NCBI RefSeq assembly: GCF_018129685.1
Contig: NZ_JAFCLG010000001.1
Coordinates: 682,001 to 746,000, forward strand
Direction of reading: 5' to 3'
DNA from: Bradyrhizobium manausense
GTDB taxonomy: Bacteria; Pseudomonadota; Alphaproteobacteria; Rhizobiales; Xanthobacteraceae
Length of the DNA stretch: 64,000 nt
The notes under the pieces were generated by a model. That model saw nothing but the letters and a program-made list of their open reading frames with translations, ran no database searches and was not told the origin of the DNA. The position numbers and the translations under genes are program-made. This document shows positions 1-8,099 of this stretch, piece by piece (the stretch's first letter is position 1; every line of letters starts with the position of its first letter).

Positions 1-467
1 ACGCGGCTGATGCCGGTTCCGGCGAGACCTTCGCGCAACGTCTTGATGACGGGGATCGCGGCACCGACCGCTGCCTCGAAATTCAGCGCGCCGCCATGCT
101 TTTCGGCGGCTCTTGCCAGTTTCAAACCGTGCCTGGCAAGAAGCGCCTTGTTGGCGGTGACGACCGACTTGCCGGCGTTGAGCGCAGCTTCGACCGCGGA
201 CAGCGCGGGATCGCCGGCGCCGCCCATCAGCTCGACGAAGCAGTCGATGCCGGGATGCGTGGCCAGGGCAAGCGGATCCTTGACCCATTCGACGCCGCGC
301 AGGTCAATGCCGCGCTTCTTCGCCTTCGAGCGCGCGGTGACGGCGACGACGCGAATGCCGCGGCCGCTGCGGCCCGCGAGCACGCGGGCCTGCGATTCAA
401 TCAAACGGACAACTTCGGCGCCCACGGTGCCGAGCCCCGCTATGCCCACTTTCAGGGGTGCAACCAT
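1..467 (-). CDS. hom: Homoserine dehydrogenase, N-terminal part (gene continues beyond left edge)
   Basis: NAD(P)-dependent reduction of aspartate semialdehyde to homoserine, the branch point to Thr, Met and Ile; cytoplasmic. Only about 155 codons lie in the window. The translation opens with a Rossmann fold carrying GLGTVG (residues 11-16), followed by the family motifs VTANKALLA and FEAAVGAAIPVIK. The ATG at 467 is the natural start because it lies just before the nucleotide-binding strand. It follows the aminotransferase gene by 30 bases on the same strand, so the two are probably co-transcribed. The catalytic and any ACT domains are outside the window. Confidence 0.93.
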   Translation of the reverse strand, partial: MVAPLKVGIAGLGTVGAEVVRLIESQARVLAGRSGRGIRVVAVTARSKAKKRGIDLRGVEWVKDPLALATHPGIDCFVELMGGAGDPALSAVEAALNAGKSVVTANKALLARHGLKLARAAEKHGGALNFEAAVGAAIPVIKTLREGLAGTGISR

Positions 468-497
468 GATGCTTCAAGAAAACCTGTCGAAGAGAAC

Positions 498-1730
498 TTA
501 ACGCCTGTTGGCGAGCGGAACGACGTTGTGCAACGTTTCGATGCCGCTTTCAAGGAAGCGGCGCACGCCGCGTGCGGCCTGCCTGATCCGTTGCTCGTTT
601 TCCACCATGGCGATGCGGACATATCCTTCACCATGCTCGCCGAAGCCGACGCCGGGCGAGACCACGACGCCAGACTTCTCCACCATCAGGGTGGCGAACT
701 GCATGCTGCCGACGCTGCGGAACGCTTCCGGCAGCGGCGCCCAGGCGAACATCGACGCCTCCGGCGGCGGAATCTCCCAGCCGGCGCGGCCGAACGATTC
801 CACCAGCGCGTCGCGGCGCTTGCGATAGGTGTCACGCATTTCCTTGATGCAATCGTCCGGACCGTTCAGCGCCGCGGTCGCGGCGACCTGCACCGGTGTG
901 AACGCACCGTAGTCGAGATAGGACTTGACCCGGGCGAGCGCCGCGATCACGCGGTCATTGCCGACCGCAAAGCCCATGCGCCAGCCGGCCATCGAATAGG
1001 TCTTCGACATCGAGGTGAACTCGACGGTGACGTCGATCGCGCCCGGCACCTGCAGCACCGAGGGCGGCGGATTGCTCTCGTCGAAATAGACCTCGGCATA
1101 GGCCAGATCCGACAGGATCAGAATCTCGTGCTTCTTCGCGAAGGCGACGAGGTCCTTGTAGAAATCGAGGCTCGCGACATAGGCGGTCGGGTTCGAGGGA
1201 TAGCAGACCACGAGCGCGAGCGGCTTCGGGATCGAATGGATGATCGCCCGCTCCGCCGCCTCGAAGAATTGCGGCGTCGGCTCTGACGGCACCGAGCGGA
1301 TCACGCCGCCCGCCATCAAAAAGCCGAAGGCGTGAATCGGGTAGCTCGGGTTCGGACAGAGGATGACATCACCCGGCGCGGTGATCGCCTGCGCCACATT
1401 GGCAAAGCCTTCCTTGGAGCCGAGCGTGGCCACCACCTGGGTGTCAGGGTTGAGCTTGACGCCGAAGCGGCGGTCGTAATAGGCGGCCTGGGCACGGCGC
1501 AGGCCGGGAATGCCGCGGGAGGCCGAGTAGCGGTCGGTGCGCGGCTTGCCCAATGTCTCCTTGAGCTTCTCCAGCACGTGCGGCGGAGCCGGCAGGTCCG
1601 GGTTGCCCATGCCGAGATCGATGATGTCGGCGCCGGCATTCCGCGCGGCCGCCTTGGCCCGGTTGACCTGCTCGAACACGTAAGGCGGAAGGCGGCGGAT
1701 GCGGTAAAAATCGTCCATGGGTCCAGACAT
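498..1730 (-). CDS. alaC: AlaC-type class I/II aminotransferase
   Basis: A PLP-dependent aminotransferase of 410 aa. The opening (RRLPPYVFEQVNRAKAAARNAG, then DIIDLGMGNPDLPAPPH) and the SRGIPGLRRA and VPNPSYPIH-like blocks follow E. coli AlaC (glutamate-pyruvate aminotransferase) closely; the same family is often labelled LL-diaminopimelate aminotransferase. The PLP lysine is K243 in SMSKTYSMAGWR, and SDLAYAE supplies the pyridine-binding Asp. ATG 1730 is used; a second ATG four codons later is equally possible. It lies upstream of hom, so a role in amino-acid synthesis is likely. The exact substrate cannot be read from sequence. Confidence 0.88.
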   Translation of the reverse strand: MSGPMDDFYRIRRLPPYVFEQVNRAKAAARNAGADIIDLGMGNPDLPAPPHVLEKLKETLGKPRTDRYSASRGIPGLRRAQAAYYDRRFGVKLNPDTQVVATLGSKEGFANVAQAITAPGDVILCPNPSYPIHAFGFLMAGGVIRSVPSEPTPQFFEAAERAIIHSIPKPLALVVCYPSNPTAYVASLDFYKDLVAFAKKHEILILSDLAYAEVYFDESNPPPSVLQVPGAIDVTVEFTSMSKTYSMAGWRMGFAVGNDRVIAALARVKSYLDYGAFTPVQVAATAALNGPDDCIKEMRDTYRKRRDALVESFGRAGWEIPPPEASMFAWAPLPEAFRSVGSMQFATLMVEKSGVVVSPGVGFGEHGEGYVRIAMVENEQRIRQAARGVRRFLESGIETLHNVVPLANRR

Positions 1731-1817
1731 CGGTTTGTGGCGCTCCGGGCAACCGGTCAGGACAGAATCGACGGGCGACGACCACCCTTCGAGGAGACTT
1801 CGCCTCGCACCAAAAAG

Positions 1818-1844
1818 TCACTCACAATCAATTACTTCGAGTGA
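1818..1844. promoter_or_regulatory. Inverted repeat upstream of the aminotransferase gene
   Basis: TCACTC at 1818-1823 and GAGTGA at 1839-1844 form a 6-bp inverted repeat with 15 bases between the arms, about 90 bases upstream of the aminotransferase start. The layout suits a dimeric regulator two helical turns apart. No regulator is identified, and chance is possible. Confidence 0.25.
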
Positions 1845-1975
1845 ATTTCCGCGACGGGGACTGAACTCCTTCGCCCTGACTCTTGGCTGAATTGAGGTCT
1901 TTTTAGCACGGAGTAGCGGGGGCGCCAGCGATTACCTTGCAGCTCTCTCTGTCCGTCCAGTTCGCGAAAGGGGCC

Positions 1976-2251
1976 CTATTTGGCGTCCTTTGCGGCAACG
2001 GACTGGCGGTCACGGGCCGCCGCAAGCTCCGCCTCGATCTTGGCGCGCTGGTCCGGTGGGATGATGGCCTGATCGCGCTCCGGCGGCAGATCGTGCACCG
2101 GAAGGTAGGCGCCAGGCTCCCTCGGATGAGCCTGCGCGTCGGAGGGGGTGTAGTCGGCCAATTGACTCGAGCAGCCGCCCAGGGCGAGCGCCGCGATCAG
2201 CAGCGCGCCGGACATCGGCAGCGACTTTTGCAGGTCCCAAAACGCCAACAC
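1976..2251 (-). CDS. Small lipoprotein of unknown function
   Basis: A 91-aa protein with a hydrophobic N-terminus ending in a lipobox (LALGGC, Cys27), followed by a short polar, Pro- and Ala-rich region (ADYTPSDAQAHPREPGAYLPVHDLPPERDQ). It should be exported, lipid-modified at Cys27 and membrane-anchored. A start at codon 13 would still leave the lipobox but removes the basic residue Lys9 expected in a signal peptide, so the longer form is preferred. It is divergent from phaC. Similar tiny lipoproteins occur in related genomes; no function is known to me. Confidence 0.7.
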   Translation of the reverse strand: MLAFWDLQKSLPMSGALLIAALALGGCSSQLADYTPSDAQAHPREPGAYLPVHDLPPERDQAIIPPDQRAKIEAELAAARDRQSVAAKDAK

Positions 2252-2380
2252 TTGGGAATTCCCCTACTCGTCCCAATGCAAGGCTGCGGGTAACTTAACC
2301 AACAACCTGCCCAAGCTCAAACCATTGCTGCCCACAAATGGTACGAGCGAGAAATCATCCAAGGCCCACGACACGAGACG

Positions 2381-2428
2381 TGCACTGCGATTGTGACAAA
2401 AGCAAGAAGCCTTGTCGCACTGCAGCAC
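2381..2428. promoter_or_regulatory. Possible PhaR/AniA-type sites in the phaC promoter region
   Basis: Two related TGC-rich stretches in opposite orientation, TGCACTGCGATTGTGACAA (2381-2399) and TTGTCGCACTGCAGCA (2412-2427), lie about 80-120 bases upstream of phaC. PhaR repressors of alphaproteobacterial PHA genes bind TGC/GCA-rich dyads of this sort. The match is by eye and is suggestive only. Confidence 0.3.
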
Positions 2429-2504
2429 ATCTTCGCGCCTGTTTGGCGCGAAACCCACGAGCTTCGCGGTGACGAATACGGAATGAATCGTTACTGTTGT
2501 CCTC

Positions 2505-4337
2505 ATGAGTACCGCCACGACGACCGACACGCCAAGGCCCGGCTCAACGTCAGGGTCAAAGTCCGAAATGAAATTCGATGCGGAAGCCTTCGCGATGAAT
2601 CTCGCGCGGGCGATGGAGAGCGGCGGCAAGGCGCTCGCCGCGTACCTGAAGCCCCGCGAAAGCGGCGAGGTTCAGGACCGTCCGCCGGCCGAGCTCACCG
2701 AGGTCGTCAAGACTTTCACCTCGGTCGCCGAATATTGGCTGTCGGACCAGTCGCGCTCGTCCGATCTGCAGACCAAACTCGCCAAGGATTACCTCGATCT
2801 CTGGGGTTCGGCGGCGCGGCGGTTGGCCGGCCAGGAGGCGCAGCCCGCGATCGCGCCCTCGCCGCGCGACAAGCGCTTTGCCGATCCGGAATGGAAGTCG
2901 AACCAGTTCTTCGACTTCGTGATGCAGCTCTATCTGCTCACCACCAAGTTCGCTCAGGAGCTGGTGCGCGACGCCGAGCTCGATCCGGCGACCCGCCGCA
3001 AGGCCGAGTTCTACGTCCAGCAGGTCACCAACGCGATCTCGCCCTCGAACTTCGTGCTGACCAATCCGGAAGTGCTGCGCGAGACGGTTGCGAGCAACGG
3101 CGAGAACCTCGCGCGTGGCCTGACCATGCTGGCGGAGGACATCGCCGCCGGCAAGGGCATGCTGAAGATCCGCCAGTCCGACCCGGACAATCTCGTCGTC
3201 GGCGTCAACATGGCGACGACGCCGGGCAAGGTGATCTTTCAGAACGAGATGATGCAGCTGATCCAATATGCGCCGACCACGGAGAAGGTGCTGCGCACAC
3301 CGCTGCTGATCATCCCGCCCTGGATCAACAAGTTCTACATCCTCGATCTCAAGCCGGAGAAATCCTACATCAAGTGGTGCGTCGACCAGGGCATCACCGT
3401 GTTCGTGATCTCATGGGTCAATCCCGACAGGAAGCTCGGCGCCAAGGGCTGGGAAGACTACATGAAGCAAGGCCCGCTCACGGCGATGGATGTGATCGAG
3501 AAGATCACCGGCGAGATGAAGGTGCACACCGCCGGCTATTGCGTCGGCGGCACCATGCTCGCAACCACGCTGGCCTGGCTCGCCGAGAAGCGCCGTCAGC
3601 GCGTCACGTCGGCGACGTTCTTTGCCGCCCAGGTGGATTTCACCCATGCCGGCGATCTCCTTGTTTTCGTCGACGAGGAGCAGATCGCAGCACTCGAGCA
3701 GGACATGAAGGCCTCAGGCGTGCTCGAAGGCTCCAAGATGGCGATGGCCTTCAACATGCTGCGCTCCAACGATCTGATCTGGTCCTATGTCGTCAGCAAT
3801 TACCTCAAGGGCCAGCAGCCGAGCGCGTTCGACCTGTTGCACTGGAATTCCGACGCAACGCGGATGACGCAGGCGAACCATTCCTACTATCTGCGCAACT
3901 GCTACCTGGAGAACCGTCTGTCGACCGGCACCATGGTGCTCGACAACACGCTGCTCGACCTGTCCAAGGTCAAGGTGCCCGTCTACAACCTCGCCACGCG
4001 CGAGGACCACATCGCGCCGGCGGAATCGGTGTTGTACGGCTCGCAGTTCTTCGGCGGTCCCGTGAGATACGTGCTGTCCGGCTCGGGCCACATCGCCGGC
4101 GTCGTCAATCCGCCGGCCTCGAACAAGTACCAGTACTGGACCAACGACAACATCAAGGACGTCAACGTCGCGCAGTGGATGAAAGGCGCGGTGGAGCACA
4201 AGGGTTCGTGGTGGCCGGACTGGCGCGAATGGCTCGGCGGGCTCGATCCCGAGGAAGTGCCCGCGCGCAGCGTCGGCAGCGAGGCCTTCCCGCCGATCGA
4301 GGACGCGCCCGGCAGCTATGTCAGGGTTCGTGCATAG
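2505..4337 (+). CDS. phaC: Class I poly(3-hydroxyalkanoate) synthase
   Basis: Polymerises (R)-3-hydroxyacyl-CoA, mainly hydroxybutyryl-CoA, into storage polyester at the granule surface. The 610-aa length is typical of class I PhaC. It has the N-terminal PhaC domain and an alpha/beta hydrolase core with the lipase-like box GYCVGGT; the catalytic Cys is about residue 346. The Asp (REDHIAP) and His (SGSGHIAG) of the triad are also present. The start at 2505 (MSTATTTDTPRPG) fits the family. No phaA, phaB or phaR lies next to it. Regulation by PhaR is possible from the upstream motif. Confidence 0.96.
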   Translation: MSTATTTDTPRPGSTSGSKSEMKFDAEAFAMNLARAMESGGKALAAYLKPRESGEVQDRPPAELTEVVKTFTSVAEYWLSDQSRSSDLQTKLAKDYLDLWGSAARRLAGQEAQPAIAPSPRDKRFADPEWKSNQFFDFVMQLYLLTTKFAQELVRDAELDPATRRKAEFYVQQVTNAISPSNFVLTNPEVLRETVASNGENLARGLTMLAEDIAAGKGMLKIRQSDPDNLVVGVNMATTPGKVIFQNEMMQLIQYAPTTEKVLRTPLLIIPPWINKFYILDLKPEKSYIKWCVDQGITVFVISWVNPDRKLGAKGWEDYMKQGPLTAMDVIEKITGEMKVHTAGYCVGGTMLATTLAWLAEKRRQRVTSATFFAAQVDFTHAGDLLVFVDEEQIAALEQDMKASGVLEGSKMAMAFNMLRSNDLIWSYVVSNYLKGQQPSAFDLLHWNSDATRMTQANHSYYLRNCYLENRLSTGTMVLDNTLLDLSKVKVPVYNLATREDHIAPAESVLYGSQFFGGPVRYVLSGSGHIAGVVNPPASNKYQYWTNDNIKDVNVAQWMKGAVEHKGSWWPDWREWLGGLDPEEVPARSVGSEAFPPIEDAPGSYVRVRA

Positions 4338-4395
4338 CGCTGCGGCGCGCATTTTCGTATAAGCTCACGGCATCGATTTTGGAGGGGATGGCATC

Positions 4396-4794
4396 ATGAC
4401 TCGCGAATTGTTCTGGCTGACGTGTACGGTGATCCTGACCGGGATCCTCTGGATTCCCTACACTATCAACCGTTGCCAGATTCGAGGCCTCTCGGGCGCG
4501 ATGGCCAATCCGTCGCGCAACGCCAAGCCGCAGGCCGAATGGGCCAACCGCCTGATGTTCGCGCATGACAACGCGGTCGAGAACCTCGTGCTGTTCGCGC
4601 CGCTGGTGCTGATCCTGAACGCGATCGACTATTCCTCGAAATGGACCGTGCTCGCCTGCGTGGTCTATTTCTGGGCACGCGTCGCGCATCTGATCGTCTA
4701 TGCGCTGGGAATTCCCGTGTTCCGGACCCTCGCCTTCACCGTCGGTTTCCTGGCGCAGGCCGTGCTGGCGCTCGCGATCTTCAAGGTGCTTTAG
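4396..4794 (+). CDS. MAPEG-family integral membrane protein
   Basis: A 132-aa protein with about four hydrophobic helices. It has the MAPEG layout: NRCQIRGLSGAMANPSRNAKPQAEWANRLMFAHDNAVENL between helices 1 and 2, then a YFWARVAHLIVYALGIPVFRTLAFTVGF block typical of bacterial members. MAPEG proteins are often glutathione-dependent, but bacterial ones are mostly uncharacterised. It starts 58 bases after phaC, so it may be read through from it. Family assignment is firm; function is not. Confidence 0.88.
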   Translation: MTRELFWLTCTVILTGILWIPYTINRCQIRGLSGAMANPSRNAKPQAEWANRLMFAHDNAVENLVLFAPLVLILNAIDYSSKWTVLACVVYFWARVAHLIVYALGIPVFRTLAFTVGFLAQAVLALAIFKVL

Positions 4795-4798
4795 CAGA

Positions 4799-5392
4799 TC
4801 ATGCGCCGGGCTTGCGGACGACAAGGTTCAGCATGCTGGCCGGCGTCTGATCAAAACTCTGGATCACGTTGGTCTCCGACGACAACGTGATCCATGGACC
4901 GGCGCTGGCGTACGTCGTCGCGAGCCACTCTGGCGATACGTAGCTGTAGTAGCGTCCGAGACTGTCCCGGCCGTCGACCTCACCTATCTTGTAGCTGGCA
5001 TAGAACACGCCGGACGGTTTCAGCGCGCGGTGAATCCGCCCGAGGATGCCGGCGAGTTCGTCACGCGGGACGTGCAGGAGACAGGCGCTGGCCCAGACGC
5101 CGTCATAGGCCTCGCGCGCATCGAGCTGGTCGAACCGCATCGCCTCGACGGGATGGCCGAGCCGCCGCGACGCGATCGCAGCCATTTCAGGCGAGCCATC
5201 GGTCGCGCGCAGCGAAAAACCTTCAGCCAGCATCACGGCGGCATGATTGCCGGCGCCGCAGCCGAGTTCGAGGATCGCGCCGCCGGGTGGCAGCAAGGCG
5301 AGAAAGTCCTTGAGCCGCGTCGACGGTGCTTTCGCCCAGTCCGCATAGAACTGGGCGTTCCGCCGATAGAATTGCAGCGTGGTCTCGTCCAT
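4799..5392 (-). CDS. Class I SAM-dependent methyltransferase
   Basis: A 197-aa protein with the SAM-binding motif ILELGCGAGNHAAVML near residue 40, an acidic second motif (RATDGSPEMAAIA) and the later LLHVPRDELAGILGRIHRALKPSGVFYASY block of the Methyltransf_11/25 fold. Substrate unknown. The gene ends 4 bases from the end of the convergent MAPEG gene and lies 27 bases downstream of argC on the same strand. Confidence 0.85.
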   Translation of the reverse strand: MDETTLQFYRRNAQFYADWAKAPSTRLKDFLALLPPGGAILELGCGAGNHAAVMLAEGFSLRATDGSPEMAAIASRRLGHPVEAMRFDQLDAREAYDGVWASACLLHVPRDELAGILGRIHRALKPSGVFYASYKIGEVDGRDSLGRYYSYVSPEWLATTYASAGPWITLSSETNVIQSFDQTPASMLNLVVRKPGA

Positions 5393-5419
5393 GGCTCCCG
5401 CGCTCCGGCAAGGCCAGCC

Positions 5420-6403
5420 CTACTCCTCCGGCAGGCCGAGCATCAACCGCATGTTCTGCACGGCCGCACCCGATGCGCCCTTGCCGAGATTGTCCAGCCG
5501 CGCGACCAGCACGGCCTGGTGATATTTGTCGCTGGCGAAGACGTAGAGCTCGAGCATGTTGGTTTCGTTGAGCGCCTCCGGCTCGAGCTTCCCGCTCTTG
5601 GCCGCCTCGTTCTGCAGTGGCATCGCCTTGACGTATTTCGCGCCGGCGTAGCGCTTGGCCAGCGCAGCTTGCAGTTCTGCACCCGTCGGCTTGCCCGGCA
5701 GGGCGTCGAGTTGGAGCGGCACCGAGACCAGCATGCCTTGCCGGTAATTGCTGACGGACGGGATGAAGATCGGTCGCCGCGTCAGGTGCGAATAGAGCTG
5801 CATCTCCGGCAGATGCTTGTGCTCGAAGCCGAGACCGTAGAGCTCGAAAGACGGCGCGCTGCCGTCCTCGTAACTCGCGATCATCGACTTGCCGCCACCG
5901 GAATAGCCGCTCACCGCGTTGATGGTGACGGGATGATCAGGCGGCAGCAGGCCGGCATCGACGATGGGCCGCAGCAGCGCGATCGCGCCGGTCGGATAGC
6001 AGCCGGGATTGGAGACCTTCTTCGCGGCCTTGATCTTGGCCGCCTGGTCGGGCGCCAGTTCCGCGAAGCCGTAGGCCCAGTCCGGCGCGACCCGGTAGGC
6101 GGTGGACGCGTCCAGCACCTTCGGCCCCGAGGCGCCCATGCTGTCGATCAACGCGACCGTCTCCCTGGCGGCGTCATCCGGCAGACAGAGGATGACGAGA
6201 TCGACCTCCTCCATCAGCGCCTTCTTGGCCGCGGGGTCCTTGCGCTTGTCGTCGGCAATGGTCTTCACCACGACGTCGCCCTGGAGCTTCAGCCGCTCGT
6301 TGATGCCGAGCCCGGTGGTGCCGGAGCCGCCATCGACGAAGACGGTGGCGGGCTTCCTGGCTGCGCCGGAGGTTGGGGCTTTGGTGGTTTCCGTCAGACT
6401 CAT
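5420..6403 (-). CDS. argC: N-acetyl-gamma-glutamyl-phosphate reductase
   Basis: The NADPH-dependent third step of arginine synthesis. At 327 aa it is the shorter type-2 form. It shows a Rossmann start ([18 protein letters not shown]), the STAYR block, and the catalytic Cys in [16 protein letters not shown], with [11 protein letters not shown] after it. The ATG at 6403 overlaps the stop of the upstream FMN-binding protein gene by 4 bases, indicating translational coupling. Confidence 0.95.
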   Translation of the reverse strand: MSLTETTKAPTSGAARKPATVFVDGGSGTTGLGINERLKLQGDVVVKTIADDKRKDPAAKKALMEEVDLVILCLPDDAARETVALIDSMGASGPKVLDASTAYRVAPDWAYGFAELAPDQAAKIKAAKKVSNPGCYPTGAIALLRPIVDAGLLPPDHPVTINAVSGYSGGGKSMIASYEDGSAPSFELYGLGFEHKHLPEMQLYSHLTRRPIFIPSVSNYRQGMLVSVPLQLDALPGKPTGAELQAALAKRYAGAKYVKAMPLQNEAAKSGKLEPEALNETNMLELYVFASDKYHQAVLVARLDNLGKGASGAAVQNMRLMLGLPEE

Positions 6404-7068
6404 GGCGCGCTCCTTTCGAGCATTTTGGTTTCGTTCGCGAAGGCCTCGGGCCTCACGTCCTGCATCAGTTGTGCGATCTTACGCGCGTCGGCGTTGGCTT
6501 GCGCGCCGAGCGCATTGGCGATCGCCGTGTAATCGGCGTCCGATTTGTGCTGGTTGAGCTTGAAGCTGCCTTCGACCTGTTCAATCGTCATGACCAGACC
6601 CACGATCCCCTTCTTCAGCGCCTCGAGCCGCCCGGCCGTCATCTTGTCCGAAGTCCACGGCTTCTTCGGCAACAGCCAGTTTTCGAAGATGTCGCTGAGC
6701 GTGTCGATTTGCACAGCCAGTTCGCCATCCGATAACAATTTCACTGGACCGCTCAGATGCACCGACTGGTAGAGCCAGGTCGGCACCTGATCCGGCGAGA
6801 CGTACCAGTCGGGCGACACATAGGCATCGGGCCCGTTGACCGCGAGCAGCCAGGAGGTCGCGCCATCGGCCAACCTTACCAGCGGATTGTGACGGGCGAC
6901 ATGAAAGGCAGCCTGCGGCGTGCCGTCGGCCGCGTAGGTCAGGTAGAACGGCAACGGTGATGCGATCGGCTTATGGCCGTCGAAGGCACACATGGTGCCG
7001 AAGCCGCGCTCGCCTGCGAATTTCAGGCTCGCGGCGCGGTCCGACTTGAAATGGGGGGGCGTATACAT
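6400..7068 (-). CDS. FMN-binding negative transcriptional regulator, PaiB family
   Basis: A 222-aa protein that opens with [11 protein letters not shown] and carries the split-barrel blocks of the PaiB family ([63 protein letters not shown]). B. subtilis PaiB affects sporulation and protease genes, but most homologues are uncharacterised flavin-reductase-like proteins. Four-base overlap with argC. A direct role in transcription is inferred only from the family name. Confidence 0.88.
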   Translation of the reverse strand: MYTPPHFKSDRAASLKFAGERGFGTMCAFDGHKPIASPLPFYLTYAADGTPQAAFHVARHNPLVRLADGATSWLLAVNGPDAYVSPDWYVSPDQVPTWLYQSVHLSGPVKLLSDGELAVQIDTLSDIFENWLLPKKPWTSDKMTAGRLEALKKGIVGLVMTIEQVEGSFKLNQHKSDADYTAIANALGAQANADARKIAQLMQDVRPEAFANETKMLERSAP

Positions 7069-7294
7069 CGTGGTCTCCTGCTGGGCCTCCTCGGGGAGCC
7101 GCCGGATCAGATCGCGCTGACAGGAGAGAGAATGCCGCGGATCGGATCCAGCGGCAAAGACGATGATCTCAAACGCGATCGACCGCCCAAACCGCTGATA
7201 TGCGGCGGCGGCGACGAGCGAACAGGATGGTCGCGGCGTTGATCATGGCGCGCGGCTATAAGGCCGGCGGCGGTTCCCGTCAAGGATCACCGCG

Positions 7295-7825
7295 TCAAAT
7301 CACCTGCCAGAGCCATTCCATGATCTTCGCGATGACGTCGCCGAACAGCAGGAGCGCTGCCGACCAGACCAGCGCCGAGACGAAATTGGCGGCCTGGAAG
7401 CTCCAGTAGGGCATTTCGAAAATGCCCGCCGCAAGCGGCACGGAGGCGCGCAGAGGGCCGAAGAAGCGGCCGATGAAAATGCTGGGCACGCCCCAGCTCC
7501 GCACGAACGCCTCGCCCTTGGGAAGGATCTCCGGATAGCGCGACAAGGGCCACATCTTCGCGACCTGCTCCTTGTAGCGATAACCGAACCAGTAGGAGAC
7601 CCAGTCGCCTAGGGCCGCGCCGATCGCGCCGGCGATCCAGATCGGATAGAAGCTGATGCCGCTCGCCCCGATCAGCGCGCCGATGGCGACCAGTGCGCCC
7701 CAGGCCGGGATCAGCAGCGAGATGAAGGCGAGCGATTCCCCGAACGCGAGCAACAGCACGATCGGTGCGGCCCAAGCCTGGTGAAGGCGCACGAAATCCG
7801 CCAGTGCGTGCGCAAACTGCTCCAT
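7295..7825 (-). CDS. DedA-family membrane protein
   Basis: A 176-aa integral membrane protein of the DedA/SNARE-associated family, which includes flippases for polyprenyl-phosphate and phospholipid carriers. Family motifs present: ESLAFISLLIPAWG, GAALGDWVSYWFGYRY and the FxGRFFGPLRASVPLAAGIFEMP block with its conserved Gly-Arg. ATG 7825 (MEQFAHALADF) is chosen because upstream in-frame sequence is hydrophilic and unlike the family; a start up to 39 codons earlier is open. It lies opposite parE with about 270 bases between. Confidence 0.88.
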   Translation of the reverse strand: MEQFAHALADFVRLHQAWAAPIVLLLAFGESLAFISLLIPAWGALVAIGALIGASGISFYPIWIAGAIGAALGDWVSYWFGYRYKEQVAKMWPLSRYPEILPKGEAFVRSWGVPSIFIGRFFGPLRASVPLAAGIFEMPYWSFQAANFVSALVWSAALLLFGDVIAKIMEWLWQVI

Positions 7826-8099
7826 TCCGAAAATAGCCTTCCCGCCCCGTCCCGAGGTCCTGCCAGATGGAAAAGACTGGTAAGCCAAGCACTTGTGTGA
7901 CATCAAGTCACAAAACCGGACTGGGAACGACAGAACCGTCAAATTGCCGGGACTTGGTTAGCTTGCGGCGCAAAATCGCCGGGATTAACTCCCACCCACG
8001 ACGCCCGGCCTGCCCTACGGTGACCTTTCGGAGCCAGAAGTGGCATAGTCGGGCCAGCCGATTCGCCGTTTGCACGGCCCTCAAAACGCATCAAGATAT

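Noticed and set aside
2393..4399. A second long rightward frame over phaC
   Set aside because: Out of frame with the PHA synthase motifs and Arg-rich; a GC-driven shadow.
7069..7294. Small open frames between the FMN-binding protein and DedA genes
   Set aside because: No ribosome site, no motifs and Arg-rich shadow composition; treated as intergenic.
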